The notes under the pieces are model-generated. The model searched no databases. It had not been told where the DNA came from and worked only from the letters and a program-made list of their open reading frames with translations. Positions 45,480 to 56,451 of a DNA stretch of 64,000 bases are shown here, in pieces. Source of the stretch: Favolaschia claudopus (lineage: Eukaryota; Basidiomycota; Agaricomycetes; Agaricales; Mycenaceae). The position numbers and the translations under genes are program-made. Positions within the stretch are counted from its first letter, which is position 1; each line of letters begins with the position of its first letter. The DNA is taken from contig JAWWNJ010000003.1 in NCBI GenBank assembly GCA_037176885.1, positions 62,001-126,000 on the forward strand, given 5' to 3'.

Positions 45480-46547
45480 TCAGGCTTGCGTGAGCGGACG
45501 TGGACGGCGTTGCTGATTGAACGAGCGCATCTTGACGGCCCTCGAGTGTGGCGTTCGTTGTCGTGCTGGAATTGACGTGTCGGTATGAGGGTTGTGGAGT
45601 GTGGAGGTGGAAGGGTCGAGGGCGCCGTTTCGAGCGAGGAAGCTGGTGTGGTGTAACGGGTCTTGAAGTGAGTCAGTTATGCGCAGAGACGCAGCAATGA
45701 GAGTTACTCGCCCAGTATCCAACGTCGACACATTTTCCCAGGATACTTCCAAACGTCGCAAACGAATCCTGGCACTTGACGAGCCCGCCGGCGACCATCC
45801 AGTCAAATGTGTCGAATGAGAAGCCTCCGCAGGGAGCTGCGAATTGAGCTCGTTGAGGGTAGAGGAGGGAGGAGGGGCAAAGAGAAGGAGAGACACATTT
45901 TCGCGCTCAGCAGAAGGAGCTGAAGGGAGGTGGATGAGACCGACGAGGGGGAGAGAGTTAATGACACACGCACCTTCAATCAGAATACAAGGTGGCCGAT
46001 GGCGTGTTGCAGAAATTGGTGATTGGGAATGAGATCGTGGCGGAAACGAGCGGTTGACGAGCGAATTGACGAGGCGGAACGTCGTGGAGTGTCGAGGTGG
46101 TTGAGTCCGAGTCTCTCCGCATACGTTCCCATCAAGTCTTGAAGCTAATTGCAAAGTATCGAGAGGCTGAGGAGCGCGTGAATCAGCGATGCAAATGATG
46201 GTCATACCATGTCCCTCGTGCCGGTCAAAGAGAGGTGGGAGGGGATAGTTGGCAAGCTCAAAAGAATTCAAACGTTTCATAGTCGTCAGAGCACCCGGAT
46301 GAGGCACTGGAACGCGTCTTACGGGCGCGAAGTCGCGATGTCGATCGGAGACGCAATCAGCCTCAGAGGCCGAAATTTGGGCATTATCGGGTCGTCTCAG
46401 CGGCGTGGGACGTGTCGATGACCTGCATGAGTTGGCTTGTATCATCTTCAGGTGCATTGAGGCACGGGAAGCCGCGGGACGAGCCACAAGATGAAGGAAG
46501 AGGGAAAGGAGCGATGTGTTATGATAGCGGACCGAACTTCGTGACAA
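45480..46547 (-). CDS. Unrecognised ORF (355 codons)
   Basis: A long open frame on the minus strand with no ATG-rich start context and no domain I recognise. LRRLEVSWENV and LNSFELANYPLPPLF faintly recall the leucine-rich part of F-box proteins. Ser/Pro/Arg-rich composition elsewhere. It lies right beside the copia insertion, so it may be a host gene remnant. It could also be chance. Confidence 0.25.
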   Translation of the reverse strand: MSRSSVRYHNTSLLSLFLHLVARPAASRASMHLKMIQANSCRSSTRPTPLRRPDNAQISASEADCVSDRHRDFAPVRRVPVPHPGALTTMKRLNSFELANYPLPPLFDRHEGHGMTIICIADSRAPQPLDTLQLASRLDGNVCGETRTQPPRHSTTFRLVNSLVNRSFPPRSHSQSPISATRHRPPCILIEGACVINSLPLVGLIHLPSAPSAERENVSLLLFAPPPSSTLNELNSQLPAEASHSTHLTGWSPAGSSSARIRLRRLEVSWENVSTLDTGRVTLIAASLRITDSLQDPLHHTSFLARNGALDPSTSTLHNPHTDTSIPARQRTPHSRAVKMRSFNQQRRPRPLTQA

Positions 46548-46624
46548 GCCAGATACCTAATTTGGAAATTGTTACTGTGCCCTCAGTTTTTACCCAGTGG
46601 CACTGAACAGAAATGACCATAAGA

Positions 46625-47085
46625 AGGAAGACTAGAGATCCCTCGGGTCAAAAGTCTCAAAATCCACAAAATCATTTCTTCTTCCACGGATTTCGCGCTT
46701 TCGGTCCGGGCCGAGACATAGCCGGTGGCTGTACGATGCCATCAGCGCATCAAATGTCTGCCGCACCACTGAACCTTCACCAAATCTCAACCAAATACAA
46801 GGGACTTCTGCTATGGATGTTTGCTGGGGTCAGAATTGAGCTACTGACCAACTTCAGGCTATAATCCGATGGTTTTTTTCCGGAAACCTGAAGTTAGGTA
46901 CACACACTTTTGAAATTTGGCGCAAAAATTTCGCGCTTTTCTAACCCTAGACTAGGGTTTCTCCGTTTTCTCTGAAATGCGAATGTTGCCTATAAACCCA
47001 CCCCAAGTTCCTGCTAAATCTCAAGTTTCAAAGAATTTTGGCCAAAATTCCGGCTTGATATGAAGTTGTGTCTGCTATCATACAT
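46625..47085. repeat. Dispersed repeat, copy 2
   Basis: Second copy of the 1-460 repeat, same orientation, diverged with indels. Telomere-like motif degraded to CTAACCCTAGACTAGGGTTT at 46941-46960. Confidence 0.7.
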
Positions 47086-47323
47086 GTCACTGATGTCACT
47101 AATCACGTGACTGACACGTCGCGTTTTTGCCAAGTCCGAAAGTTGCGTTTCTAACGGTTCGGCCGAAAATTCTCAAAAATTCAGATAAATTCCAGAATTA
47201 TTGGTCCGCTGTGCTGGTGGGTCCCTTAAATCTCCCATGAGTATGCGGCCTGTATTTCTTGCCAACTGCGGAAATTTTTAGGATGCCAGGTTTTTGCCAG
47301 ATTCAACAAATTGAAATCTGCCC

Positions 47324-47490
47324 CTAAAGACAAAGTAAACTCAGCCGGGCACACGAGAGGGTGAACAACTGTATTAGAATACCTAAAGACAAAGTAAACT
47401 AGAGTCGTCGTAGGTAAAGAGAGGGAAGTCAAAGGTATAGAAGACAAACCTCAGCCGGGCACACGAGAGGGTGAACGACTGAGGTGTGTC
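47324..47490 (-). repeat. LTR-like leader module, second family
   Basis: On the minus strand: E (47450-47481), a 51-base GT-AG intron (47399-47449; GTTTGT...CTCTAG), P (47383-47398), linker GTATTCTAATA, E again (47340-47371), P again (47324-47339). E and P are unlike those of the copia LTR in sequence, but the order and the precise E-P junction are the same. Full LTR borders were not found; downstream sequence is open for about 30 codons. Confidence 0.75.
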
Positions 47491-47621
47491 TGTAGCTACT
47501 GCGAATACTGTACAATTTCGATCAATTCGTCTGCCACGCGTCACAGCCGATTTCCGGGGACCCCGCCAATGATTTTCTTTCGATTTTAGCGGAATTTGGA
47601 GATTTGTCGGAAAAATTAAAA

Positions 47622-47868
47622 ACCCCTATACCCTTCCCTTTCTTGTACATATCTTTCACACATGCGCTATGGTCTTATGGTTTATGTTTCCGCTAATACC
47701 CCCGAAACCCCAAACTTAACCCACACCCTCACACGACTATACTACACATCCATCGAACACCTCCATTGCACCACCTACAACTTTATTTATCGCCTCCGGG
47801 CACCGCGTCTTAGTACGTAGATTGTGTACTTGTTGCGGTATAAAAATGCAGAGAAAAAAAAAAAAAAA
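47622..47868 (+). mobile_element. Poly(A)-tailed insert in the outer MITE
   Basis: Relative to the sister MITE at 27721-27864, about 247 bases are inserted between 'ggaaaaattaaaaa' and 'tcacgtgc'. The insert ends in a run of about 16 A. It has no ORF. This fits a retroposed RNA or SINE; source unknown. Confidence 0.5.
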
Positions 47869-47897
47869 ATCACGTGCGAGACGAATTGATCGAAATA

Positions 47898-48596
47898 CTG
47901 TACTATTTCGACCATAACTTCAGTCACAGGTCACAGCCGACTTTGTTTGATTGTGCAAAAATTGCCTTAATTCAAAACAAAATTTTTAGGGCTCCTCGGA
48001 GCGAAAAAATTCCAACACGGTCGAAATAGTACAGTGCCAAGCGCCACTTCTCCAACACTGCTTTTTCGGGCGGAAGAAAATTTTTGTAATTTATTTGGGA
48101 TTTTCTGAGGAAGGAAACCGACCAAAAAAATGCGTTTGGCGTCGAGAACTCACTTTCTCCCACGGTGTTTCACTTTTTTCGGGTCTGAAAAAAGTAAAAT
48201 CATCATTTTGGCTCTGATTTTGGATGGATTGAGGCCAGATGTGTTCAGTTGTCATGCAGAAACCAAGAAAAAGTGGTAGTCGACTTACCTGGGTGATCCG
48301 CCCAAGGCTGGCACGGCAAAGTCCGAGAAGCACGTGATCTTAACCCTAACCGATATGGCAATTTGATGATGGCATCAACCATCATTAGGGTTTGTTTCAC
48401 TTTTTCGGAGGTGAAAACACAAAAACTTGTTGAATTGCCTTGCAAAGCACAAGATGGGTTGCTACACATCCATATAGACGTTCTACACTGTTTCGAAGTC
48501 GAATGGTGATGACGGCATAATGTAGTATCGAGTTTAACTTTTGATGCCGTTCCCTGCCAAAAAAGGAACCGTGATGTGATGCTTGGCACTGTACAG
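47898..48596. mobile_element. Second-level MITE, CTGTACTATTTCGACC subfamily
   Basis: Left CTGTACTATTTCGACC and right GGTCGAAATAGTA | CAG, with TA at 47896-47897 and 48597-48598. Inserted in the TA near the right tip of the outer MITE; itself split by the third element near its own right tip. Confidence 0.85.
48032..48591. mobile_element. Third-level MITE, CAGTGCC family (560 bp)
   Basis: Ends CAGTGCCAAGC and GCTTGGCACTG, TA on both sides (48030-48031, 48592-48593). Homologous to the partial copy at 5003. No ORF with motifs. Confidence 0.88.
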
Positions 48597-49107
48597 TAGT
48601 ACAGTATATGTAGACGATCGTAGGTAAAATATACATATTAAGGGGGCAGGCTATACGAGTAACGACGAAGTCGTTACTCCGGCTATATGGCCAGCCGAGC
48701 CACTACTTCAGCAGACACACCAACTGTGAGTTAAGCCTGGGCGTCGGATACGGTGCTCTTCATATTTTTTGGGATGTGGAAACTGTCAGGTCGTACAAGC
48801 TCAAGTGTCCACGACGCGAATCAGACATCTTTGTCAAGCTGACACTGACATCAGGTGTAGGAGCTGTTCAACTTGTCGTGTTCGGCTGCCAGTGGTCCTC
48901 GGCTGGGACGCGCGGGGCATGGTGATGTCGGTGTGTCGGTGCAGCGTCCGAGTTGCGTGGGCGACGATGAGGGCTTGTGAGATGTAGGGCTACCTTGGTC
49001 GATGTTTAGGCGGGAACGAGGTGATGGGAACGATAGTGTTAAATTTCGATACAAAAAAACCTGCGATGAGCGCAGAGTGCCGCTATGTACAATCTGATAT
49101 TATATTA

Positions 49108-49611
49108 CTGTACTATTTCGATCAATTCGTCTGTCGCGCGTCACAGGCACCTGGATTGACGAATATTTTCGTGCCTGTCACAGGTCACCGGAGGGATTGA
49201 CGAATGTGACCGAAAAGTTGAAAAAACCGGGAAAATAGGCTTTAAATTTCGATGTTTCGTCCACAGTGCACACACCTCGTTGAGCCCCCAAAACAAACAT
49301 TTCTGGCGCTTTTCCCGAAGTCTTTTATGCTAGTGTGTCATCTTGGTCTCTGACTGGCTCAAACGACTGCGAATTCCAGCCATTTCAGTCTTTTTAGAGC
49401 AAAATCTTGCAAAAGCAGCCGCATTCATCCGGGAGTTGCAATTCTGGGGCTGCAAATTGTTCAAATTTCTCTGAAAGAGGTGAGCAAACCCGACCCAGTT
49501 TCGGCACCATTGACGAATATCTCGAGGTGTCACGCTCGATTCAGCCCGAAGACGAACTTCAAATGAGGTGTCACAGGTCACAGGCCGGGTGAATTGACCG
49601 AAATGGTACAG
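49108..49611. mobile_element. TA-flanked MITE, CTGTACTATTTCG family (504 bp)
   Basis: Left CTGTACTATTTCGATCAATT, right AATTGACCGAAATGGTACAG, TA at 49106-49107 and 49612-49613. Close to the 654-1147 element in length and inner motifs (gaatattttcgt.cctgtca). Confidence 0.87.
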
Positions 49612-49676
49612 TAAACCCTTTCTTTGCATGGGTTTGACGAATAAACACTTCCTTGGTCAATCTGACCATGGTACGG

Positions 49677-50029
49677 GATGGTCCGACTGTGGGGCCGCAG
49701 TCAGGCTGACCGCGCCGCCACAGCCGGTTTGACCGCCGACACGGCTGATCTGACTGTGGTTTACGAGCTTGTAAAAACACGGGATTTATGGGTAGTTATA
49801 GGCAGTATAGACTTTATGGTGTGATATTGTGTATTAGACTCAACAGAATAAAGACTTGTAGCAACATATGACAGGAACAGCCAGATTGACTGTGTTGAGA
49901 ATGACTGTGCGGCGCACAGTCGGCATGACCGTGGCAGGCCACGGTCAAAATTTAGGCGGTCAGAATAACCGCGCGAAAAATCAAATAACCGCGGCGCGGT
50001 CATACCGGCTGTGACTTCTCTCTACAGTG
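49677..50029. repeat. CACTA-like terminus with subterminal repeat array (right)
   Basis: Repeated GACTGTGG, CCACGGTC, CGCGGTCA and relatives, ending CTTCTCTCTACAGTG at 50029. Inverted counterpart of 39106-39345. Flanking triplets (TTA left, AAT right) do not match, so the two ends may belong to different copies. Confidence 0.55.
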
Positions 50030-50378
50030 AATTTAGATAGGCTCATGACCAGCCTGTCTACGAGTTGTGCAACGATTTTTACATTGGGGGTGGTAGCTTG
50101 CGCGATTCCATGTGTTCATGCCGGTTCTCAATGAATCGGTGCTCATAAGTCTTTACATCAATTACCACAACGCTAGGCCTTGTCCGGGGACTCCTTCCCC
50201 CCCTCCAAATATGTAGGGCAATTTATCATCTTCGAGCGCCCTCTAAATTTGTCTGAATACAATAGAGGATTTGCGATGAGCCATCGGAGCCATTGAATGG
50301 CTAACGATTTCCTTATTAGGGAACTTTGATGGCCCAACAGTTGATGTCAAATTTCTGAGTGTAAATTGTATTGATATA

Positions 50379-51460
50379 TCAATTATCGCTCTCCAAGTCT
50401 GTCAAGTCACCATCAATAGCCAGCCAAAATAAGTGTTGAATTTCTAGGCGGCTTTTGTTCAACTTTTTTAGTCTCTCATTGACATCAGACCGCAAGATTT
50501 CAAGAAAGTCGACCAGATGCTCGTACCGCCTCTGCTCTCTTTTAGCCTCACAATCAAAGCAGAAACATTCTGCAGATTTGTTTGTGAAGTATGCTTGACC
50601 GTAGCTCACTGTGATTTCTTCCCCCTTTTTGATATCGCGGGAGGTGACTAGAACCTGGGCCTTAATGTTGCCATTGAGGTGATAAAACTGTGGTTAAGTT
50701 GATTGTGGATCCTGAAGCTACAGAAGCAAGGACACTGACCTCTGTGTTTGCTTTGCAAGAATGATTTACAAAACGTAGTGGGCCAAAGAGAATCCGAATT
50801 TGGCCGTCCTTGCACTTCATTTGAGATAGTTTGGTATTGTCATATGATGGTGGCGAGTCCCTGGACATAACACCAAAGAGTTCGTCCAACTCCATGCCCC
50901 TCGGAATCGATGTTCTGGCGCGGATGATGAACTGAGAAATCCCGCCAAGAATCTCGAAACTTAGATTGACAAATGCTGAACCATGGAATAGCAATGCGTA
51001 TGCACGGGCACACCTTCGAATTCAAAAGTGATCAAACCTAGGAGGAAATCAAAATCATAACGCACCAAATAAAAATATCTGGGCAACCTCTTCTGAGTTG
51101 CAATTCAGAGATGTCATTGTGATCGAGAGCGTAGCCACCCCTTGCTTTGCGAAAAAGTCTCCCTATCTCTCGGAGCGCATCGCTCGGAAGATTGGGCGGA
51201 TCGTGTCTGAATGTGAGAGGTTTATAATGGCTACCGAAAATGGACCGATGAGCTCCGAGCCAGAACATGTCGTCCACCTTCATAACCAATGCAGCCCTAA
51301 ATTTGACCGTACTCAATGTCATTGCTGCGTTTTTTATAGCTTTTCTGCGTAGTTGAGCCACTAAGTCCGGAGTGATTTAGCGCCGGAGAAGCGGACAACA
51401 GCTTGACTTACGATCAGCTGCAGCCCTCCCCATCCTCAGTGACTTCGACCTCCGTCCCAT
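50379..51460 (-). CDS. SET-domain protein (lysine methyltransferase-like), probable frameshift
   Basis: The start ATG at 51460 is chosen because exon 1 (MGRRSKSLRM...) splices over GTAAGT...CTTAG (about 51412-51362) in frame into AQLRRKAIKNAA. Further introns: about 51064-51036 (GTGCGT...CCTAG) and about 50738-50687 (GTCAGT...CACAG). The SET core is clear: GISQFIIRARTSIPRGMELD, then RILFGPLRFVNHSCKANTE (the catalytic RFxNHSCxPN block, with Ala for Pro), DIKKGEEITVSYG (the GEEI..YG block) and CFCFDCE (post-SET-like Cys). It would methylate lysine using S-adenosylmethionine, probably on chromatin. Near 51000 the frame does not connect: LITFEFEGVPVH is one base out of phase with ALLFHGSAFVNL. 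It is either a young pseudogene or a sequence error. Confidence 0.7.
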
Positions 51461-51595
51461 AACCCTCCCTCTTGGATTGAGTGTAAGTACAGGGAATCAA
51501 TTACACCGTCATCAGCCAAGCCTAGTAATCCCCGGGGTTACCGTAGTGACGGTAGCAAGGGAACGGCGGGCCCGGATCAAAATGATGGATTTGAT

Positions 51596-51859
51596 GTGAG
51601 GCATGGGCGGATAAGTACCCTCTATCGCGTTGATTTCTGCGGTGATGACTCTTCAAACGATGAAGTTGACACGGACGAAAACTCACCCGAATCCTCCACA
51701 TCTACACCATTCGCAAAACCGGTGTTGAATCGTCGCTCACGTCGAAGGTTGGCTCGCGAAATTGAAGCGTGTAATTATCGTGTTGTAGAAACAACCGATG
51801 CGTCCCCACTCGCGCCACTCATCGAATTGCGTGAGCATATGGCGCCATTTGGTACTTAG
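51596..51859 (+). CDS. Small unrecognised ORF
   Basis: 87 codons: acidic middle (DDSSNDEVDTDENS), then a basic run (RRSRRRLAREIE) like retroelement Gag-to-protease linkers. No domain. Divergent from the SET gene. Might be a fragment of a larger TE protein. Confidence 0.25.
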   Translation: MRHGRISTLYRVDFCGDDSSNDEVDTDENSPESSTSTPFAKPVLNRRSRRRLAREIEACNYRVVETTDASPLAPLIELREHMAPFGT

Positions 51860-51944
51860 TACCAAGAGGTGTCAGATCTCTGGATCTGGCACGCTCTGAT
51901 GCGCACGTGTTTTGACGTCGCTTGAGGGTAAGAGGTTGGTAAGA

Positions 51945-52823
51945 GGTGGGCGGCTGAAAAATCCCAGATATCAACCTCCCTTCGGCCGAAAGTACGGCGT
52001 TCGGTCCGGACCTGTTGCTCGCTCACCTTTCTTGTTTGGGATCAGCTTCGGCGGAAAGACTTAGGTCAAAGGGAGGACACCCCCATTTATTCAGCGATCT
52101 GTTGGGTCTGTATAATTTCTGGATAGGAATGTACGGTAGATCTGGGGTTTTTGATAGTCTCTCATAGCCAGACTTCAACACTATTGATCTCGTACCTCGA
52201 TGTGTTGAAGTCTGTTTTTAAGTTCATAGGCGTGTCAACGGTAAAAGCTTATTATATAATCTTTGTGGCTGTGTTTCTTACGGCAAAATAGTCCACTTTT
52301 CTTATTTGTTTCTTATAGCAGCTTCCTTCGGGCATCTATAGACTCGAATTCTCGATATAAGACATCTATGAATACATGGCTAACTACCTACCAAAGGATT
52401 TCCAATGAAATGCATCTTCTGCGCAGACGCGCCAACGTTTCGCTCCGGCTCGTGACATCTGTGACGGAGTCATCACGCATTTTTTCAACCACTTTCCGTG
52501 GTGCCTTGTCATGATTCCGGCCAGCTCAGACCTCCAGGCGACTCGTATGGGTCTATATAGATGCTCTACACAGAGTTTTAGCCTTAGATACTACGGGAAT
52601 GGGTAGAAAACGTGATTACATAATCCGAATTCTACCCCTTGCACGCCGTTGATCTTAAAAATGGACTAGGTTTTTGATTGATTTGAGGACGGTGTTTGGT
52701 CGGCTTGATCTGACACCAATAGCTGACGTCAGTCGGAAATTTGGCTCCGGAGTTCGGTCCGAGGGGGGTGGGGGTGGTCTCAGATTTGGGAGGTTGATAT
52801 CCGCGGATTTTGACCCGCCCACC
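51945..52823. mobile_element. Inverted-repeat element (879 bp)
   Basis: The left GGTGGGCGG...GATATCAACCTCCC is repeated inverted on the right, GGGAGGTTGATATC...CCGCCCACC, over about 40 bases with indels. Interior with hairpins and short ORFs only. Target duplication unclear. Confidence 0.6.
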
Positions 52824-53571
52824 CAGAAGTCTGAACCTGCTGGGAGGGAGAATTCTCTCTGAGAAACCGCGTAAAATTATCCGCTAATCAACTGATCCCG
52901 CGCATGCCCGAACCTTGTCATAAGGCCGAGACGAGGCGGTGCCGGAGATATCCGTCTACGGTCTTGTCAACTTCTTTCGGACTACTACCGCCTACTTCCC
53001 AGAATGGTATTTCTCAAGTTCTATCGTTGTTCAAGAGTCCGTTCGAGTTTGTCTACCTTTCCTTGGGTTGACACACAGCCGCGCTCGACTCGGCTGCCTG
53101 ATACATTCTCTGAATCGGCTAAGAGTGGTTTACGTGGTGTGTACGTTGTCGACGCGCAGTTGCGCCCCCGACACCGCCGGCGGCCGCAGGGTGACCACCC
53201 TCTGGATACCTGTTCTTTCTGCTATATTCATTCTTTGCCAATGACCTTGAGCTTCGTGAATGCTTTGGAAACAATTTGATCTTCCATTTACCGCCGCACC
53301 TGCTAATTATTCTTCAACCGGAAAAATGTCTGTGGCTCTCTGTACAGCCTAACTGGCCTTGAAAACCTGTCGGTTAACTTGAAACTTGAATATTCTACCT
53401 CGCTAGTACAGCCTCTCCACGTATTTTCCGTCTTGGTTTGAAATTCCTGGTATAAAAAGGCTCGAGAGACTCGTAAAAAATCAGTTCCCTTCCCTTTCTA
53501 CTTTCCTCTCTCTCTCTCTCGACTTACAGTCGTCCTTCACTCTTTAAATCTCTCTTTCTCTTGCAGGCACC
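52824..53571 (+). promoter_or_regulatory. Upstream region and TATA box of the alpha-kinase-like gene
   Basis: TATAAAAAGG at 53451-53460, about 120 bases before the ATG at 53572, followed by a long CT-rich stretch (about 53488-53570) typical of fungal transcription starts. No other gene seen in this stretch. Confidence 0.55.
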
Positions 53572-55215
53572 ATGGCAGAACCTGGTGATCTCAATATCCC
53601 CCGGCCAGAGACTCGGTTTTCTCGCTGCACCAATTGCGGAAGCACATCCTTTCGACCCAATGGCCCGTTTCAGTGCCAGGGTAAGGGAAGCGACCCGTTC
53701 AATTACAAACGCTGGTTTGATATCGTATGTATCATGCAATTATTTGCAGAGCCTTCTCAAATCTTCACTTCAGTGCGAAGAATGCAACAAATTTCTGTGG
53801 TACAACCCTCCCACCGCCCTCCATCTCATTCCCGAAGACGTTCAAATTCGCTGCACTATCAAAAAATCGGCGAAGGAGGATGGTGACGGTGACAATTCCC
53901 TCTTCTGTCCAGTTGACGGGTGTAGGACGGCAGCGAAGAACGAGCCTCGCAAGGCAAACAAAGGATGTTTGCGGCCTATCCCGCATTGCTCTGGATGCTG
54001 TAAAGCAGCGGGTGGGTGCGCACTCAGAGCGCACCGTGTCTCGTCGTCTGTTGGAGGTACGATTGAAATTTTTCTTACCATGATAACACTGACTGGCGAT
54101 GTTTCCAAGATTCACCTGCTGAAACTCCTTCGCCGTCAATCAACACGCCTCCTGTTGCTGTTCGCAGGGAGTACGCTCGGCCTTTCGACCCGAACTATGC
54201 AAAGCCCTACATTGCAAGCCACGGGCACTTAATCACAGAGAGCATCAAGGCAGCGGCGGACGAAAAGGCTAAAGATTTATCTTACGTTGTGATTTGGTCC
54301 AAGGCAAGCCTAAGTTCCACTTTACAATTTGTACGAATACAGATTCTAATTTCAATGAAGAATGCCGACTCTGGCCCGTATGCGCCGGCGCGATTCAAAT
54401 TCATCAACGAGAGATCCGGCCATTTCATCCCAAATTTTGCACCTCCTATAGTCGCTGCTTCAGCCGCCTCGACTCTACCTAATTTCATTTCTGTGCTGGA
54501 CTTCACCACAGCCCAACCGACATGGGTTGGACAGAATTTGCAGTGTGCCATTGCGGTCTCGAAGACCTCTCAAGTACTTCTTCGAACTTGTGATATCACT
54601 GCCGACAGCGATTGCCTCGAGCTTGAGTCGGAAATCTTGCTATACGGCTCCCCCCTCACTGCAAATCCGATCCCAGCCATTGTCGGCTCTAAATCGCGGC
54701 TGTTACATCGCGTGGGCTCCTCGATGTCTCCCTCTCATCGACTCCCGGGCCGTCTAACCTCTCAGTTGCTCCGACATCTCGACAATTCAAACGCAGATTC
54801 CCTGTGCAATATACATGCGAGATGGTACCCGTAATGTTGGCTCTTAGTGGTATCAAAAATGACGGCCCAGCACTCCGATCTGCGTTTGAAGAGCACGTTC
54901 CCGGCGCCGAATTCGTTCAGCAAACGGTCTATCGCAACGTGGCGCTTTATAAATCGGCCGTCAGACTCGGAATCCTTGAAAAGTATATCAAGTTTGCGAG
55001 GACTACGGATGGAAAGTGGAGTAATGTGAGGAATGAGGTGGGGCAACTGACTCTGAAGCCCACTGCGCCAAAGGCAATGGGTAAGTTCTTCACTCGTCTT
55101 GTTCGCTTCTTATTTAACCGAATATACAGTACCAATGACCATCGACTTGACAGGCGACGAGATTGTAGTTGAACCCGATTCAGTGGAAGTCGTACCTGAC
55201 CTCGATTCTGGCCCA

Positions 55216-55548
55216 TGTAAGGGCAACCTTTAGGACCCGAGATGTCTCGAGGGTCTAGCGAGGGAGAATCCAAAGTTAATTAAGAAGCTACTAAGAATAC
55301 ATCACAGCGCACCTAGCGAGGGAGAATCCAAAGAGAAGAAAGGCTGAGGATTCCCACGCTAGGTGCAGTAAACATATAGTAACTAGTTCCCACAAGCTCG
55401 GAGCGATCGGCAATGATCCCGGGCCAAGTCACATGCCTTACTCCACGATGACATAGGGCTTTGGGGATTTGACAGGAAAGTGGGAAATCTGCAAGAGGCC
55501 TGCGTCATAGGTGGCTGTGTAGTGCCAAAAGGGGGAGTTCCCCTGACA
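55216..55548 (-). repeat. Gypsy 3' LTR
   Basis: Minus strand begins TGTCAGGGGAAC and ends CCCTTACA. Contains a 21-base unit ending in CTAG, directly followed by GT, and the same unit again about 58 bases on: CTTTGGATTCTCCCTCGCTAG (one base over the display limit is counted, shown as unit 55321-55341 and 55263-55283). The pol frame reads into the LTR. Confidence 0.9.
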
Positions 55549-56451
55549 TCATCCCCCCCTTGGAATGCGGCGCCTCGACGCATAGATCGCACCTGAGCTG
55601 GAGTTGACGAGCGGTCACGGAAGGGAAGGGAATCGAAGGCAGCAACAGCAATGGAGCGAGGTTTGGAAGGGTATTTGCGGTAGAAAGCAGCGACAGCGTC
55701 CGGGGCAAAGACATTAGAGTGCTTCACCCATTGATCATGGGACGGGTCATAACCCTTCCAGCGAACAAAGTACCATAGACTCCCATAGCGGATCTTGGCA
55801 TCCAATATCTCCTCGACCTCCCATTGCTTGTCGCCAGCAACGTCAAGGACTGGTGGCGGCTCTTCGTGTCTGGGGCGAGTGGGGAATGGATCGGCTTCCA
55901 CAAGCTGAAGTTTCACGACGGGGAAGACAGGGTGGAGGGCAGAGTACCGGGGCGGCAGCTCCAGTTTGAAGGCACCATTACCGACGACCTTCAGAACCTT
56001 GAAGGGGCCGATACGCCGGTGGGAGAATTTCACCGAAGGGCGGGTGGTGCGGATATCTGAAGCATCAACCCACACCCGGTCACCAACCTTGATGTCTGGA
56101 GCTGGTGTCCGCCGGCGGTCATAGTACTGCTTGTACTCTGACTTGGCCTTGACGAGTGCCGCCTTCGCCTCGGAAACCCCTGACGCAATCCGATCGTGGA
56201 ACTCGTTTACAGCCTCTAACCTAGAACGTGCAGCGTGGGGCTCAAAGCCCATCCGTGGAAGCCGACCAGTGTCCGTCATGAACGGTACCTGCTGCGTGGA
56301 GGAGTGCATGTGGTTGTTGTACGCAAACTCCGCTGCAGGCAGCAGCTCATCCCAGTCGTCCTGCTTGTAATTGGTGAAGAGCCGGACGTACTGCTCGAGT
56401 TCCTGGTTAACGCGCTCCGTTTGGCCATCGGTCTGCGGATGGTAGGCCGTA

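Larger units (their letters stand above)
47508..48604. mobile_element. Outer MITE (CTGTAC family) hosting two nested MITEs
   Basis: Left end CTGTACAATTTCGATCAATT; the right end ATCGAAATA | GTACAG is split by the second MITE. TA flanks at 47506-47507 and 48605-48606. Also holds a poly(A)-ended insert at about 47622-47868. Related in reverse orientation to 27721-27864. Confidence 0.82.
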
